57,812 nt of DNA from the NCBI GenBank assembly GCA_964450715.1, contig CAYVFC010000040.1:1-57812 (forward strand), read 5' to 3'. The notes beneath the pieces were generated by a model. The model worked only from the letters and a program-made list of their open reading frames with translations, was not told the DNA's origin and made no database searches. The stretch comes from CAYVFC01 sp964450715. Lineage in GTDB: Bacteria; Myxococcota_A; Polyangia; Polyangiales; JAFGIB01. Position 1 is the stretch's first letter. The number at the start of each line of letters is the position of its first letter. A program made the translations under genes and the position numbers. Below, in pieces: positions 43,929 through 51,755 of this stretch.

Positions 43929-46625
43929 ATGGCCGATCCGTCGGGCAAGATTCCTGTAGCGATAGAAGACGAGCTTCGCGACTCCTACCTCGAGTACGCC
44001 ATGTCCGTCATTATCGGCCGGGCGATACCGGACGTACGCGACGGGCTGAAGCCGGTGCACCGCAGGATCCTCTACGCGATGCACCAGATGCGGTTGCACT
44101 ACAACCAGCCCTACCGCAAGTCGGCGCGCGTGGTCGGCGAGGTGCTGGGCAAGTACCACCCGCACGGCGACAGCGCCGTCTACGACGCGCTGGTTCGCAT
44201 GGCCCAGTCCTTTTCACTGCGCTATCCGCTGGTGGACGGTCAGGGCAATTTCGGTTCCGTGGACGGGGACGCCCCGGCGGCCATGAGGTACACCGAGGCC
44301 CGGATGTCCCGGCTGGCCTCCGAGCTGCTCGGGGATATCGACAAGGATACCGTCGACTTCGTACCGAACTTCGACGAGTCCGAGCAGGAACCGTCCGTGC
44401 TACCGAGCCGCGTGCCCAACCTGCTGGTCAACGGTTCGGGAGGCATCGCGGTGGGCATGGCCACCAACATCGCGCCGCACAACCTGACCGAAGTGATAGA
44501 CGCCACGGTACGGTTGATCGGCAATCCGGAGATCAGCATCGACGAGCTGATGGAGGACGAGCCGGACGGCGGCCGCCAGGGGCTGCGCGGCCCGGATTTC
44601 CCCACCGCCGGATTCATCTACGGGACGGCGGGTATCCGGCAGGCGTTCCATACCGGTCGCGGGCGGGTGGTGATGCGGGCCCGGACGGCTATCGAGCCCC
44701 TGCCCCGGGCCAAGGACCGCGAGCGGATCGTGGTGACCGAGCTTCCCTACCAGGTGAACAAGGCCGAGCTATTGAAGAAGATAGCCGGGCTGGTGCGCGA
44801 GAAGCGGATAGAGGGTATCAGCGACATCCGCGACGAGTCGGACCGCAAGGGCATGCACGTCGTCATCGAGCTCAAGCGGGGTGCGATCGGGCAGATCGTG
44901 CTCAACCAGCTGTTCCAGACCACGCAGCTGCAGAACAGCTTCGGCGTCAACAACCTGGCCATCGTCGAGGGCCGGCCTCGGCTGCTGAACGTCAAGCAGA
45001 TGTTGCAGTGCTTCGTCGACCATCGCTGCGAGGTCGTCACCCGGCGGACGCGCTTCGAGCTGGCCGAGGCCAAGGCCCGCAGGGAGATCGTCGAGGGGCT
45101 GGGAATGGCCGTGGCCAGCGTGGAGCGGGTGGTGGAGACCATCCGCAGGAGCCGGGATACCGAAGCCGCGCGGGTGGCCTTGATGCAGCTGCCCCTGAGC
45201 GGCCTGGAGCAATTCGTGCTGCGGGCCGGCCGTCCCCCCGAGGAGGTGGAGCGGGCCAAGGCCAGGGGTGAGTACCGGCTTTCGGAGGTACAGGCCAGGG
45301 CCATCCTAGACATGCGCTTGGCCCGCCTGACCGGGCTGGAGAGCGAGAAGCTGGCGACGGAGTACGGCGAGCTCTGCGAGACCATCATTCGATTGCAGAA
45401 GATACTCGACAGCGAGAGCGAGCTGATGCGGGTGATCGTCCACGAGCTGGACGAGATCAAGCAGAGATACGGCGATGAAAGGCGCACCGAGATCGTCGAG
45501 GTAGAGGGCGAGATCAATATCGAGGATCTAATCGCCGACGAGGACGTGGCGGTCACCATCAGTCATGCCGGGTACATCAAGCGGGTCAAGCTCAACGAGT
45601 ACCGCGCCCAGGGCAGGGGAGGGCGCGGCAAGCGGGCCATGGATACCCGCGAAGCGGACTTCGTCGAGCAGATTTTCGTGGCCAAGAACCACGATCACGT
45701 CTTCTTCCTTAACAGCCGCGGCAAGATCTATCTGAAACGGATATACGAGATCCCCGAAGCCAGCCGGACGGCGCGGGGGCGCGCCATCGTCAATTTCGTA
45801 GGGATGGATCCCGGCGATCGCGTGGCCGCCATCGTTCCGATTCGCGAGTTTTCCGAGAAGTGCGATCTGGTTACCTGCAGCAAGCTAGGCTTGATCAAGC
45901 GCTCGTCGCTCAGGGCCTACGCCAATATCCGCTCCTCGGGCATAATCGGCGTTTCCATCGCCCCGGGAGACGAGTTGCTCGCGGCCAAGGTGGCCCGGGA
46001 AGACCAGCAGGTGATCATCGGCACCTCGGAGGGGATGTCGATCCGTTTCGAGCTGTCAGAGGTACGGCGCAAGGGACGGAGCGCGCGCGGGGTCAGGGGT
46101 ATCGAGCTCCGCGAGGGCGACCGGGTGGTCGAGATGGGCTTGATCGACGATGAGCAGCAGCAGGTGCTCTCCATCAGCGCTAACGGGTACGGCAAGCGAA
46201 CACCAGTATCGGACTGGCGCGTACAGGGACGGGGCGGCATCGGCGTCATCGCCATGGAGTGTTCGGAGCGCAACGGCGCCATGGTAAACCTGAGCCTGGT
46301 GCGAATGGACGCTCAGGTCATGGTCATTACCGACGGCGGAAAGGTAATCCGGACCGAGGTATTACCGATCCGCGAAACCGGCCGTAATACCCAGGGCGTC
46401 CGCGTTATCCGCTTGGAAGAGGGCGAGAAGGTGGTCGACGTAGCGCCGCTGGCCGAGCGCGAGGAGAACGGAGGCAGCGGTAACCTGCGCGCGCACGCGC
46501 AGCAGGGCGAGGGTCGCGCGCCGGCCGACACCATCCCGCCGCCGGGCGGCGAGCCGGATGATGGCGATTCGTCTGCGGTCAGCGAGTCGGGGGAGAGCAT
46601 CCCGCCGCCCGCCGAAGACGAGTAG
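43929..46625 (+). CDS. gyrA: DNA gyrase subunit A
   Basis: 898 residues, near the usual GyrA size. Catalytic Y121 in AAMRYTEARM. The quinolone-determining region reads GKYHPHGDSAVYDALVRMAQ, with Ser at the position of E. coli S83 (S82) and Asp at D87 (D86), i.e. the susceptible-type residues. A GyrA box (QGRGGRGKRA, about 559-568) opens the DNA-wrapping C-terminal beta-pinwheel, which separates it from ParC. An acidic tail closes the protein. An insert of ~20 residues (MEDEPDGGRQGLRG) sits near 198-212. No gyrB is adjacent; the type II partner genes at 51756-56121 are parE/parC. Confidence 0.95.
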   Translation: MADPSGKIPVAIEDELRDSYLEYAMSVIIGRAIPDVRDGLKPVHRRILYAMHQMRLHYNQPYRKSARVVGEVLGKYHPHGDSAVYDALVRMAQSFSLRYPLVDGQGNFGSVDGDAPAAMRYTEARMSRLASELLGDIDKDTVDFVPNFDESEQEPSVLPSRVPNLLVNGSGGIAVGMATNIAPHNLTEVIDATVRLIGNPEISIDELMEDEPDGGRQGLRGPDFPTAGFIYGTAGIRQAFHTGRGRVVMRARTAIEPLPRAKDRERIVVTELPYQVNKAELLKKIAGLVREKRIEGISDIRDESDRKGMHVVIELKRGAIGQIVLNQLFQTTQLQNSFGVNNLAIVEGRPRLLNVKQMLQCFVDHRCEVVTRRTRFELAEAKARREIVEGLGMAVASVERVVETIRRSRDTEAARVALMQLPLSGLEQFVLRAGRPPEEVERAKARGEYRLSEVQARAILDMRLARLTGLESEKLATEYGELCETIIRLQKILDSESELMRVIVHELDEIKQRYGDERRTEIVEVEGEINIEDLIADEDVAVTISHAGYIKRVKLNEYRAQGRGGRGKRAMDTREADFVEQIFVAKNHDHVFFLNSRGKIYLKRIYEIPEASRTARGRAIVNFVGMDPGDRVAAIVPIREFSEKCDLVTCSKLGLIKRSSLRAYANIRSSGIIGVSIAPGDELLAAKVAREDQQVIIGTSEGMSIRFELSEVRRKGRSARGVRGIELREGDRVVEMGLIDDEQQQVLSISANGYGKRTPVSDWRVQGRGGIGVIAMECSERNGAMVNLSLVRMDAQVMVITDGGKVIRTEVLPIRETGRNTQGVRVIRLEEGEKVVDVAPLAEREENGGSGNLRAHAQQGEGRAPADTIPPPGGEPDDGDSSAVSESGESIPPPAEDE

Positions 46626-46649
46626 CTATCCCCGTCACCGGCGGTGATC

Positions 46650-46686
46650 TGTCATTTCGAGGAGCCGAAGGCGACGAGAAATGACA
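46650..46686. repeat. REP-like palindrome between gyrA and hisB
   Basis: TGTCATTTCGAGGAG ... CGACGAGAAATGACA, a dyad with 11-nt inner arms and imperfect centre, the widespread TCATTTCGAG type. Related to 31968-31995. It may end gyrA transcription. Confidence 0.55.
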
Positions 46687-46765
46687 ATTCCGCCCGCCGA
46701 AGACAGGTAGAACGCAGCCAGAAATGCGGCGCAGCGCGGACCGCGTGGTATGATATCGAACGGTT

Positions 46766-47359
46766 ATGCTCCGCACCGCCAAAATCACCCGCAAGACCCG
46801 GGAGACCCGGATCCAGGTGAAGCTGGACCTGGACGGTTCGGGCGATCTTCGTATCGAGACGCCGTTACCGTTTCTGAGCCATATGCTCGACCAGGTCGGA
46901 CGGCACGGAATGCTCGACCTGAGCGTCAAGGCAGAAGGAGACGTGGAGGTCGACGGTCACCACACCACGGAGGATCTAGGATTGACCCTGGGCCAGGCTG
47001 TTTCCAGGGCGCTGGGCGATCGGTCCGGCATCCGGCGTTTCGGATCGGCGACCGTTCCCATGGACGAAGCGTGCGCGTTATGTGCAATTGATCTATCCGG
47101 ACGTCCCTGCTCGGTATGGCGCGTCGAGTTGCCGAGGACCAAGGTGGGCGAGTTCGATTCGGAGCTAGCCGAGGTGTTCTTCGAGGCATTTGCCCGCGGC
47201 TTGAGCTGCACCCTGCACCTGAGGCTGCTGGAGGGCACCTCTGTTCATCACATCATCGAGGTATGCTTCAAGGCCTTCGCCCTCGCTTTGCGCGATGCGG
47301 TGGCCTTCGATCCGAGGGCTACCGGAGTGCCTTCGACCAAGGGTACCTTGACGGAGTAG
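46766..47359 (+). CDS. hisB: Imidazoleglycerol-phosphate dehydratase
   Basis: 197 residues, the monofunctional length. Seventh step of histidine synthesis: IGP to imidazole acetol phosphate. Mn2+ ligands appear in DGHHTTED (H65, H66, E69) and GTSVHHIIE; FLSHMLDQVGRHG precedes. Starts ATG 46766. HisA follows 52 bp later on the same strand; HisH, normally between, is absent. No histidinol-phosphatase domain is fused. Confidence 0.95.
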   Translation: MLRTAKITRKTRETRIQVKLDLDGSGDLRIETPLPFLSHMLDQVGRHGMLDLSVKAEGDVEVDGHHTTEDLGLTLGQAVSRALGDRSGIRRFGSATVPMDEACALCAIDLSGRPCSVWRVELPRTKVGEFDSELAEVFFEAFARGLSCTLHLRLLEGTSVHHIIEVCFKAFALALRDAVAFDPRATGVPSTKGTLTE

Positions 47360-47411
47360 GCGTTCTGGCATTACCTGTTTGACCCATGAGCGCCGGTCTC
47401 TCGATGGGTCC

Positions 47412-48125
47412 ATGGAACTGATACCCGCCATTGATCTCTTGCAGGGTAGGGTGGTGCGCCTGCAAAAAGGGCGTTACGACGACGTCACCGTCTACTCGGA
47501 TGATCCTGCGGGGCAAGCGCGGGCCTTTTACGAGCAGGGGGCTCGTCGCCTTCACGTGATCGACCTCGACGGGGCCCGATCGGGGGAGCCGTGTAACCTG
47601 GACGCCATCGGCGAGATCCTGAAGGCGGCGCCGCTGGTCGTTCAGGTGGGAGGCGGCATCCGCAACCGGGAAGCGGTGCGACGCTGGTTCGATGCGGGCG
47701 TCGAACGCGTGGTGTTGGGAACCTCGGCGGTCAAGGATCCGGAACTGGTCGGAGAGCTCTGCGCGTCCAGGCCCGGAGGAGTGATAGTGGCTGTCGACGC
47801 GCGCCGCGGGCGGGTAGCGGTCGAGGGGTGGCTGGAAGACAGCGGCCGCTCGGACCTGGAGTTGGCGTTACAGGCGGACCGCTGGGGTGCGGCGGCCATC
47901 CTCTTCACGGCCATCGAACGGGATGGGACCAGCGAGGGCCCGGATGTGGAAGCCACCCGCAGGCTGCAGCATAGCGTTCGCGCAACGGTGATCGCTTCCG
48001 GCGGAATCGGATCGCTAGATCATATACGCGCACTGGCGGCCGCGGGTGTTCGTTCCGCTGTCTGTGGTCGCGCTCTGTATAACGGCGCCTTCACTCTGGG
48101 CGAAGCCATGGAGGCGGCGGGGTAA
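47412..48125 (+). CDS. hisA: Phosphoribosylformimino-AICAR-P isomerase
   Basis: 237 residues from ATG 47412 (MELIPAIDLLQGRVVRL); the frame is open to 47379, but the family begins here. TIM-barrel isomerase of histidine synthesis. Catalytic D8, the first phosphate motif QVGGGIRNRE, VAVDARRG with the second Asp, and ASGGIGSLDHIRAL for the other phosphate site. Located 52 bp after hisB and 23 bp before the PEGA gene, all plus strand, so one operon is likely. The companion hisI-hisG pair is 20 kb away on the other strand. Confidence 0.95.
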   Translation: MELIPAIDLLQGRVVRLQKGRYDDVTVYSDDPAGQARAFYEQGARRLHVIDLDGARSGEPCNLDAIGEILKAAPLVVQVGGGIRNREAVRRWFDAGVERVVLGTSAVKDPELVGELCASRPGGVIVAVDARRGRVAVEGWLEDSGRSDLELALQADRWGAAAILFTAIERDGTSEGPDVEATRRLQHSVRATVIASGGIGSLDHIRALAAAGVRSAVCGRALYNGAFTLGEAMEAAG

Positions 48126-48148
48126 CCCGTTCGACGAGGTTGGCGCAA

Positions 48149-49582
48149 ATGCAGGGTTCGGGAGATTTGAACGCGTTGAACGTCGAGCAGTTCCTGCAGC
48201 GGCTCAAGCGCAAGGGGGTGCCTTTGCAGTTCGAGATCGGGGCCTTCGTGGCCCTGGAAACCTGCGAGGCGATCGTAGACAAGCCGGTACGGGTCGGCAG
48301 GGATTGCGTCTGGGTGAACGAGCAGGGTCAGGTCGCCGTGGCGGAGGAGGCGCCGCGAAGCGATTCCGAGCTGCAGGCCGTGCGCTCTTTGCTCGATCTA
48401 CTCTCTGATCTGTTGCTGGCGTCGGCGCCCGGAGTTCCCGAGGATCTCTTGCGGCTGGTGGACGCCGGGTCCGAGACCGCCGCAAGGACCTTGAAGTCGC
48501 TACGGGACGAGCTGGAAGCATCGCTGGTTCCTCTCAACAGGCAGGCCACCCGCCGGGTGCTGGCGCGACTGGTCCGCGAGGCCACCGCGCAGGGCGAGAG
48601 GCCGAACGTCGCCCCGCCTCAGCGGATCAAGCAATCGGAGCTCGACGCCTCCTTCGACGATCTGGTCGGCTACACTACTGCGGAAGCCGGCGAGACCACG
48701 CTCGATTCCGGGCGGACGGGATCGCCGGGTACGATCTCTCCGAACCCGGACCTGGAGCCGGAGGGCGAGACCGAGGCGGGACCGGTCCCGGAGCACCACC
48801 GCAGGAGCATGGAACAGTTCGAGGAAGCGGACCGGGAGCAGGCGACGCTCTTTCGTTACGCCGCTTCGGCCGTGGTGCTGCTTCTGGTGGCGTTGTTGAT
48901 CGGCTACTCCCTATTGACCGATTCCCGGTCGGGCGGTTTGGGTTGCGATCGGCATGTGCAACCTTCCGAACCGGCTGCGAAGCGGGCCGATCCTGCCGTC
49001 CCCGTCGCGCCATCGCCGGTCGCCGAGGAGAAGAAACCCGCAGTGGACATCGCGCGCGGCGGTAGGTTGACGGTCAACAGCTCGCCACAGGGGGCTCAGG
49101 TGTTGATGTATGTAGGAATCGCTCCCCTCACCATGGCCGGCTTGCCGTTGCGGGTGGCCCACGAGTTCGTTTCCGTGGCGGATGGCCGGCAGCCCGTGCG
49201 CGCGGTAATACCGGCGGACGCCGCCTGGCGTGATACGGCGGACGGTCCCCGCTACGAGCTCGCGCTGCAGAGCGGCGGAGCGACGGAACCGGGCAACGAG
49301 TGGACGTTGGGGCCCACCGGCCTTCCGCGCGACCCCGGCTCCCCTTCCGGTAAGCTCGGTGCCGTCCGCGTCGAGACAGCTCCCGCGGGGATGCGGGTAT
49401 ACCGTCTTCTCGGTTTCACGCCCGACTTGAGGGTCGACAACCTCCCGGTAGGCGAGACCGCACATCTGGTCCTGTACGAGTCCGGGTACTCGCCGGCAAA
49501 GGTGGCGGTGGAACCGGGTAGCTGGATAGGCTCGGACGATGGCCCGAAGGCGGAAATCGACATCACCCTGGAGAAAATGTAG
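48149..49582 (+). CDS. Membrane protein with PEGA domain
   Basis: 477 residues from ATG 48149 (GAGG upstream; TTG 48140 is the other possibility). The N-terminal ~90 residues (VEQFLQRLKRKGVPLQFEIG) are an alpha-helical region of a type seen next to myxobacterial signalling proteins. A single TM helix lies at ~235-258. PEGA-like beta units follow outside: GRLTVNSSPQGAQVLMYVG (~304) and GAVRVETAPAGMRVY (~404). PEGA domains are surface beta-sandwiches of uncertain ligand. The link to hisB-hisA is positional only. Confidence 0.7.
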   Translation: MQGSGDLNALNVEQFLQRLKRKGVPLQFEIGAFVALETCEAIVDKPVRVGRDCVWVNEQGQVAVAEEAPRSDSELQAVRSLLDLLSDLLLASAPGVPEDLLRLVDAGSETAARTLKSLRDELEASLVPLNRQATRRVLARLVREATAQGERPNVAPPQRIKQSELDASFDDLVGYTTAEAGETTLDSGRTGSPGTISPNPDLEPEGETEAGPVPEHHRRSMEQFEEADREQATLFRYAASAVVLLLVALLIGYSLLTDSRSGGLGCDRHVQPSEPAAKRADPAVPVAPSPVAEEKKPAVDIARGGRLTVNSSPQGAQVLMYVGIAPLTMAGLPLRVAHEFVSVADGRQPVRAVIPADAAWRDTADGPRYELALQSGGATEPGNEWTLGPTGLPRDPGSPSGKLGAVRVETAPAGMRVYRLLGFTPDLRVDNLPVGETAHLVLYESGYSPAKVAVEPGSWIGSDDGPKAEIDITLEKM

Positions 49583-49648
49583 GGGAGGGGCTTGCCCCCT
49601 GCCTGAAGAAGCAGACGATTGTCGGGCGGGCGCAAGGCCCACCCCTAC
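49579..49648. terminator. Inverted repeat between convergent PEGA and porin genes
   Basis: 49579-49603 (GTAGGGGAGGGGCTTGCCCC...) pairs imperfectly with 49625-49648, overlapping the PEGA stop codon and ending 10 bp from the porin stop. Likely bidirectional terminator or a REP of the common GTAGGGG type. Confidence 0.5.
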
Positions 49649-49657
49649 CTCATGGGG

Positions 49658-51229
49658 TCAGAACGCCAGTTGCAGCTGCGTCCGCCAGCGGAAGTCGTTT
49701 CGCGCGTCGGCCCGGTCGAGATATTCGGTGAGCAGACCCAGATCCGTCTGCAGCTTGAGATCGCTTTCAACGATGTAGACATTGAGACCGACAGCCAGCT
49801 CTTGTGCCGCTTGCGAAGCGCCCGCCTCCTCGTATCGCTCCATCGCTGTCTCTTCCTCTTCCGTGCCGGCAGCGGCGGCGATGCGCGCCTCGGCCAGGCG
49901 CCGGGCGTCATTGCGCAACGCTTTCAGGAAGTCCACCCGGGAAAACCGCGCGGACAGCTCCCAGGTGCGGTCGAAGCGGTAGGCGAGCTCCGCGAGCCAG
50001 CCCAGCATACCGAGGGTAGTGTCCTGCTCGGCGGCTGTCCTCTCCACACCCAGGTAGACGACCGCCACCGCGGCCACTCCCATCCACTTGAGCAGCATCT
50101 CGGGCGCCACCCGTAGAAGGTCGTTCCGAGTGGTGAGCTCGGGGTCGTAGGGAAGGTTGTCCCAGGTCGCGCTCAGCGCAAAGGCGTGGCGTAGCTCTCC
50201 CCGCCGTTTGTCGGTGGGCGCGAAGGTATCGATGCCCTCGCTGTTGTGCTGCAGCCTCACCGCCAGCTCCGGGTGCCATCTCTCCTCCAGAGGACCGGGA
50301 TCTCTTAGGTCCGAGGGGCTGGCCAACTTGACCGCGTAGACGTCTGCCGGCCCCACACCGTGGGCCTTGCGGGAGTTTTGCCCGTGGAACAGACCGATGG
50401 CGTACTCCCATTCGGGCCGCGCGCCGCCGTTGTGCAGCATGAGCCCGATCTGGCGCTCTGCGCCAAAGGCGCGGGTCACGTTGCCCCAGTCGACCAGGAG
50501 ACGGTTAGAGAACGACCCCTGGCGGTATTGGGTAAAGGGGATCTTGAACTGGCCCAGACGGATAGCGACATGTTCCAGCAAGCGCCCGTCCATCCACCAG
50601 TCCAGGACCTCGAGCGCGACCGGTGTGGTGCTGAGCTGTACGCCGAACCGTAACCGATCATCGAGGAAGCTACCGCTAGGGTACAACCGAAATCTCCGCG
50701 GCTCCGCCTTGAAGCTAGTGTCGTGGTCGTCGCCGGTATCCGTGCTGATAACGGTGCCGATGATTTGGAAAGCGATCTTCAGGTCGAGGTAGCCCGCCTC
50801 CATCTCGATACGTGCCGGTCCGAGCTTTTCCGAGAGCGCGGTATCCATCCCGGGCTCCGGCTCGATGGCCGGTGCAGGCGGCTCTTTCCGGGCAGCCGGT
50901 TGCGGTTCGACCGGTTCGCTATCTACAACCGGCGCGGAACCGTCCGGCGGTTTGATGAGCGAGGCGGGGTCGGCAGGGACCGGTTGCGGCGTCTCGTTTC
51001 CTCCAGTCTCTTGCGCATCGTCGATCTCCGTCGGTTCGCGGCCGGAGCTGTCGACGATTTCGGCGACCGTCTCCTCGGTGGAGGGCGTCGGCTGAGCGAA
51101 CACCGGCGAGGACGGCAGAAGCGAAAAGAAAAGGCAGTACGCGGTGAGCACCGCAGCGGCCGTCAACGAATGCGTTGCCGGTCCACATCGTGACGTCCGG
51201 TATCGGGTCCGGGGAGCTGGGGGGGGCAC
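49658..51229 (-). CDS. OprO/OprP-like (phosphate-selective) porin
   Basis: 523 residues from GTG 51229, which has AGGAG five nt upstream. The frame is open to 51670, but only because it crosses a repeat element. Signal peptide ends LLPSSPVFAQ. An acidic/Pro linker of ~100 residues precedes the barrel. The barrel shows porin O/P features: RRFRLYPSGSFLDDRLRFGVQ, WMDGRLLEHVAIRLGQFKIPFTQYR in halves (AIRLGQFKIPFTQ), LLVDWGNVTRAFGAERQIG, alternating strands, and a closing QLQLAF ending in Phe, as needed for outer-membrane insertion. Anion or phosphate uptake is the family role. Hairpin element copy 2 ends 4 nt upstream of its ribosome site. Confidence 0.8.
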   Translation of the reverse strand: MPPPAPRTRYRTSRCGPATHSLTAAAVLTAYCLFFSLLPSSPVFAQPTPSTEETVAEIVDSSGREPTEIDDAQETGGNETPQPVPADPASLIKPPDGSAPVVDSEPVEPQPAARKEPPAPAIEPEPGMDTALSEKLGPARIEMEAGYLDLKIAFQIIGTVISTDTGDDHDTSFKAEPRRFRLYPSGSFLDDRLRFGVQLSTTPVALEVLDWWMDGRLLEHVAIRLGQFKIPFTQYRQGSFSNRLLVDWGNVTRAFGAERQIGLMLHNGGARPEWEYAIGLFHGQNSRKAHGVGPADVYAVKLASPSDLRDPGPLEERWHPELAVRLQHNSEGIDTFAPTDKRRGELRHAFALSATWDNLPYDPELTTRNDLLRVAPEMLLKWMGVAAVAVVYLGVERTAAEQDTTLGMLGWLAELAYRFDRTWELSARFSRVDFLKALRNDARRLAEARIAAAAGTEEEETAMERYEEAGASQAAQELAVGLNVYIVESDLKLQTDLGLLTEYLDRADARNDFRWRTQLQLAF

Positions 51230-51243
51230 GTTTTCTCCTGTTA

Positions 51244-51378
51244 GCGTCCGTGACAAAATAGCTCGATCAGGTTTCGGAGCGCGACGACGAGGAATATTGG
51301 GGATATTTCGAGGAGGAGCAACGCGGCAGACGGGGCCGTCCCGCTCGAAAGACGGATGAGTTATTTTGTCACGGACGC
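51244..51378. mobile_element. TA-flanked MITE-like hairpin element, copy 2 (135 bp)
   Basis: Terminal repeats GCGTCCGTGACAAAATA with TTA on both flanks (51241-51243, 51379-51381). With the flanking A/T the match is 21 of 22. The inner core, reversed relative to copies 1 and 3, contains GGAATATT-GGGG-ATATTTCGAGG. It lies 4 nt from the AGGAG of the porin gene. Confidence 0.75.
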
Positions 51379-51516
51379 TTATTCGCACGAAGGCTAAAGC
51401 CATTGCTTTACTCTCTATGTGGCGAATGCCGGTGCGGTCAATAATGGAGCGAGAAAGTTCTTCCTTTGGGGAAATCGTTTCGCCGGCAGTCGGCGTGGAC
51501 GGCTCGACCGACTTTA

Positions 51517-51706
51517 CCTCAATGTTGCAAAAAACGTCGAGCAGAAACGCCCGAGAGTGCGTGAGATGCGCGCGCGCGGAGGTTATTCTGGGCCGCAGCA
51601 TAGTCCACCCTATGTGAGGTCCAGAAGAACCGAGCACGCGCGCAGATCGCGTGCTCTCGGGCGAGCGCAAGCGGTTTTATGCCGACGTTTGTTTGCAACA
51701 TTGAGG
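51517..51706. repeat. 190-bp imperfect palindrome, second hairpin family
   Basis: Outer arms CCTCAATGTTGCAAAAAACGTC (51517-51538) and its near-complement at 51683-51706; inner arms CGCCCGAGAG... (51548 on) against ...CTCTCGGGCG (51653-51663). A small loop with CATA/TATG lies near 51600. No reading frame is convincing. Next to it (51711-51744) is a separate perfect 34-bp palindrome. Confidence 0.6.
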
Positions 51707-51710
51707 TTTA

Positions 51711-51744
51711 CTCTCTCGCCGCACGCGCGCGTGCGGCGAGAGAG
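51711..51744. terminator. Perfect 34-bp palindrome after parE
   Basis: CTCTCTCGCCGCACGCG followed directly by its reverse complement, 11 bp after the parE stop. No T tract, but a 17-bp GC stem placed at the end of the parC-parE unit fits a terminator. Confidence 0.55.
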
Positions 51745-51755
51745 AACAAGAAAGG

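Noticed and set aside
43929..44250. Quinolone-resistance substitutions in gyrA.
   Set aside because: Residues at the E. coli S83/D87 positions are Ser and Asp, the usual susceptible type.
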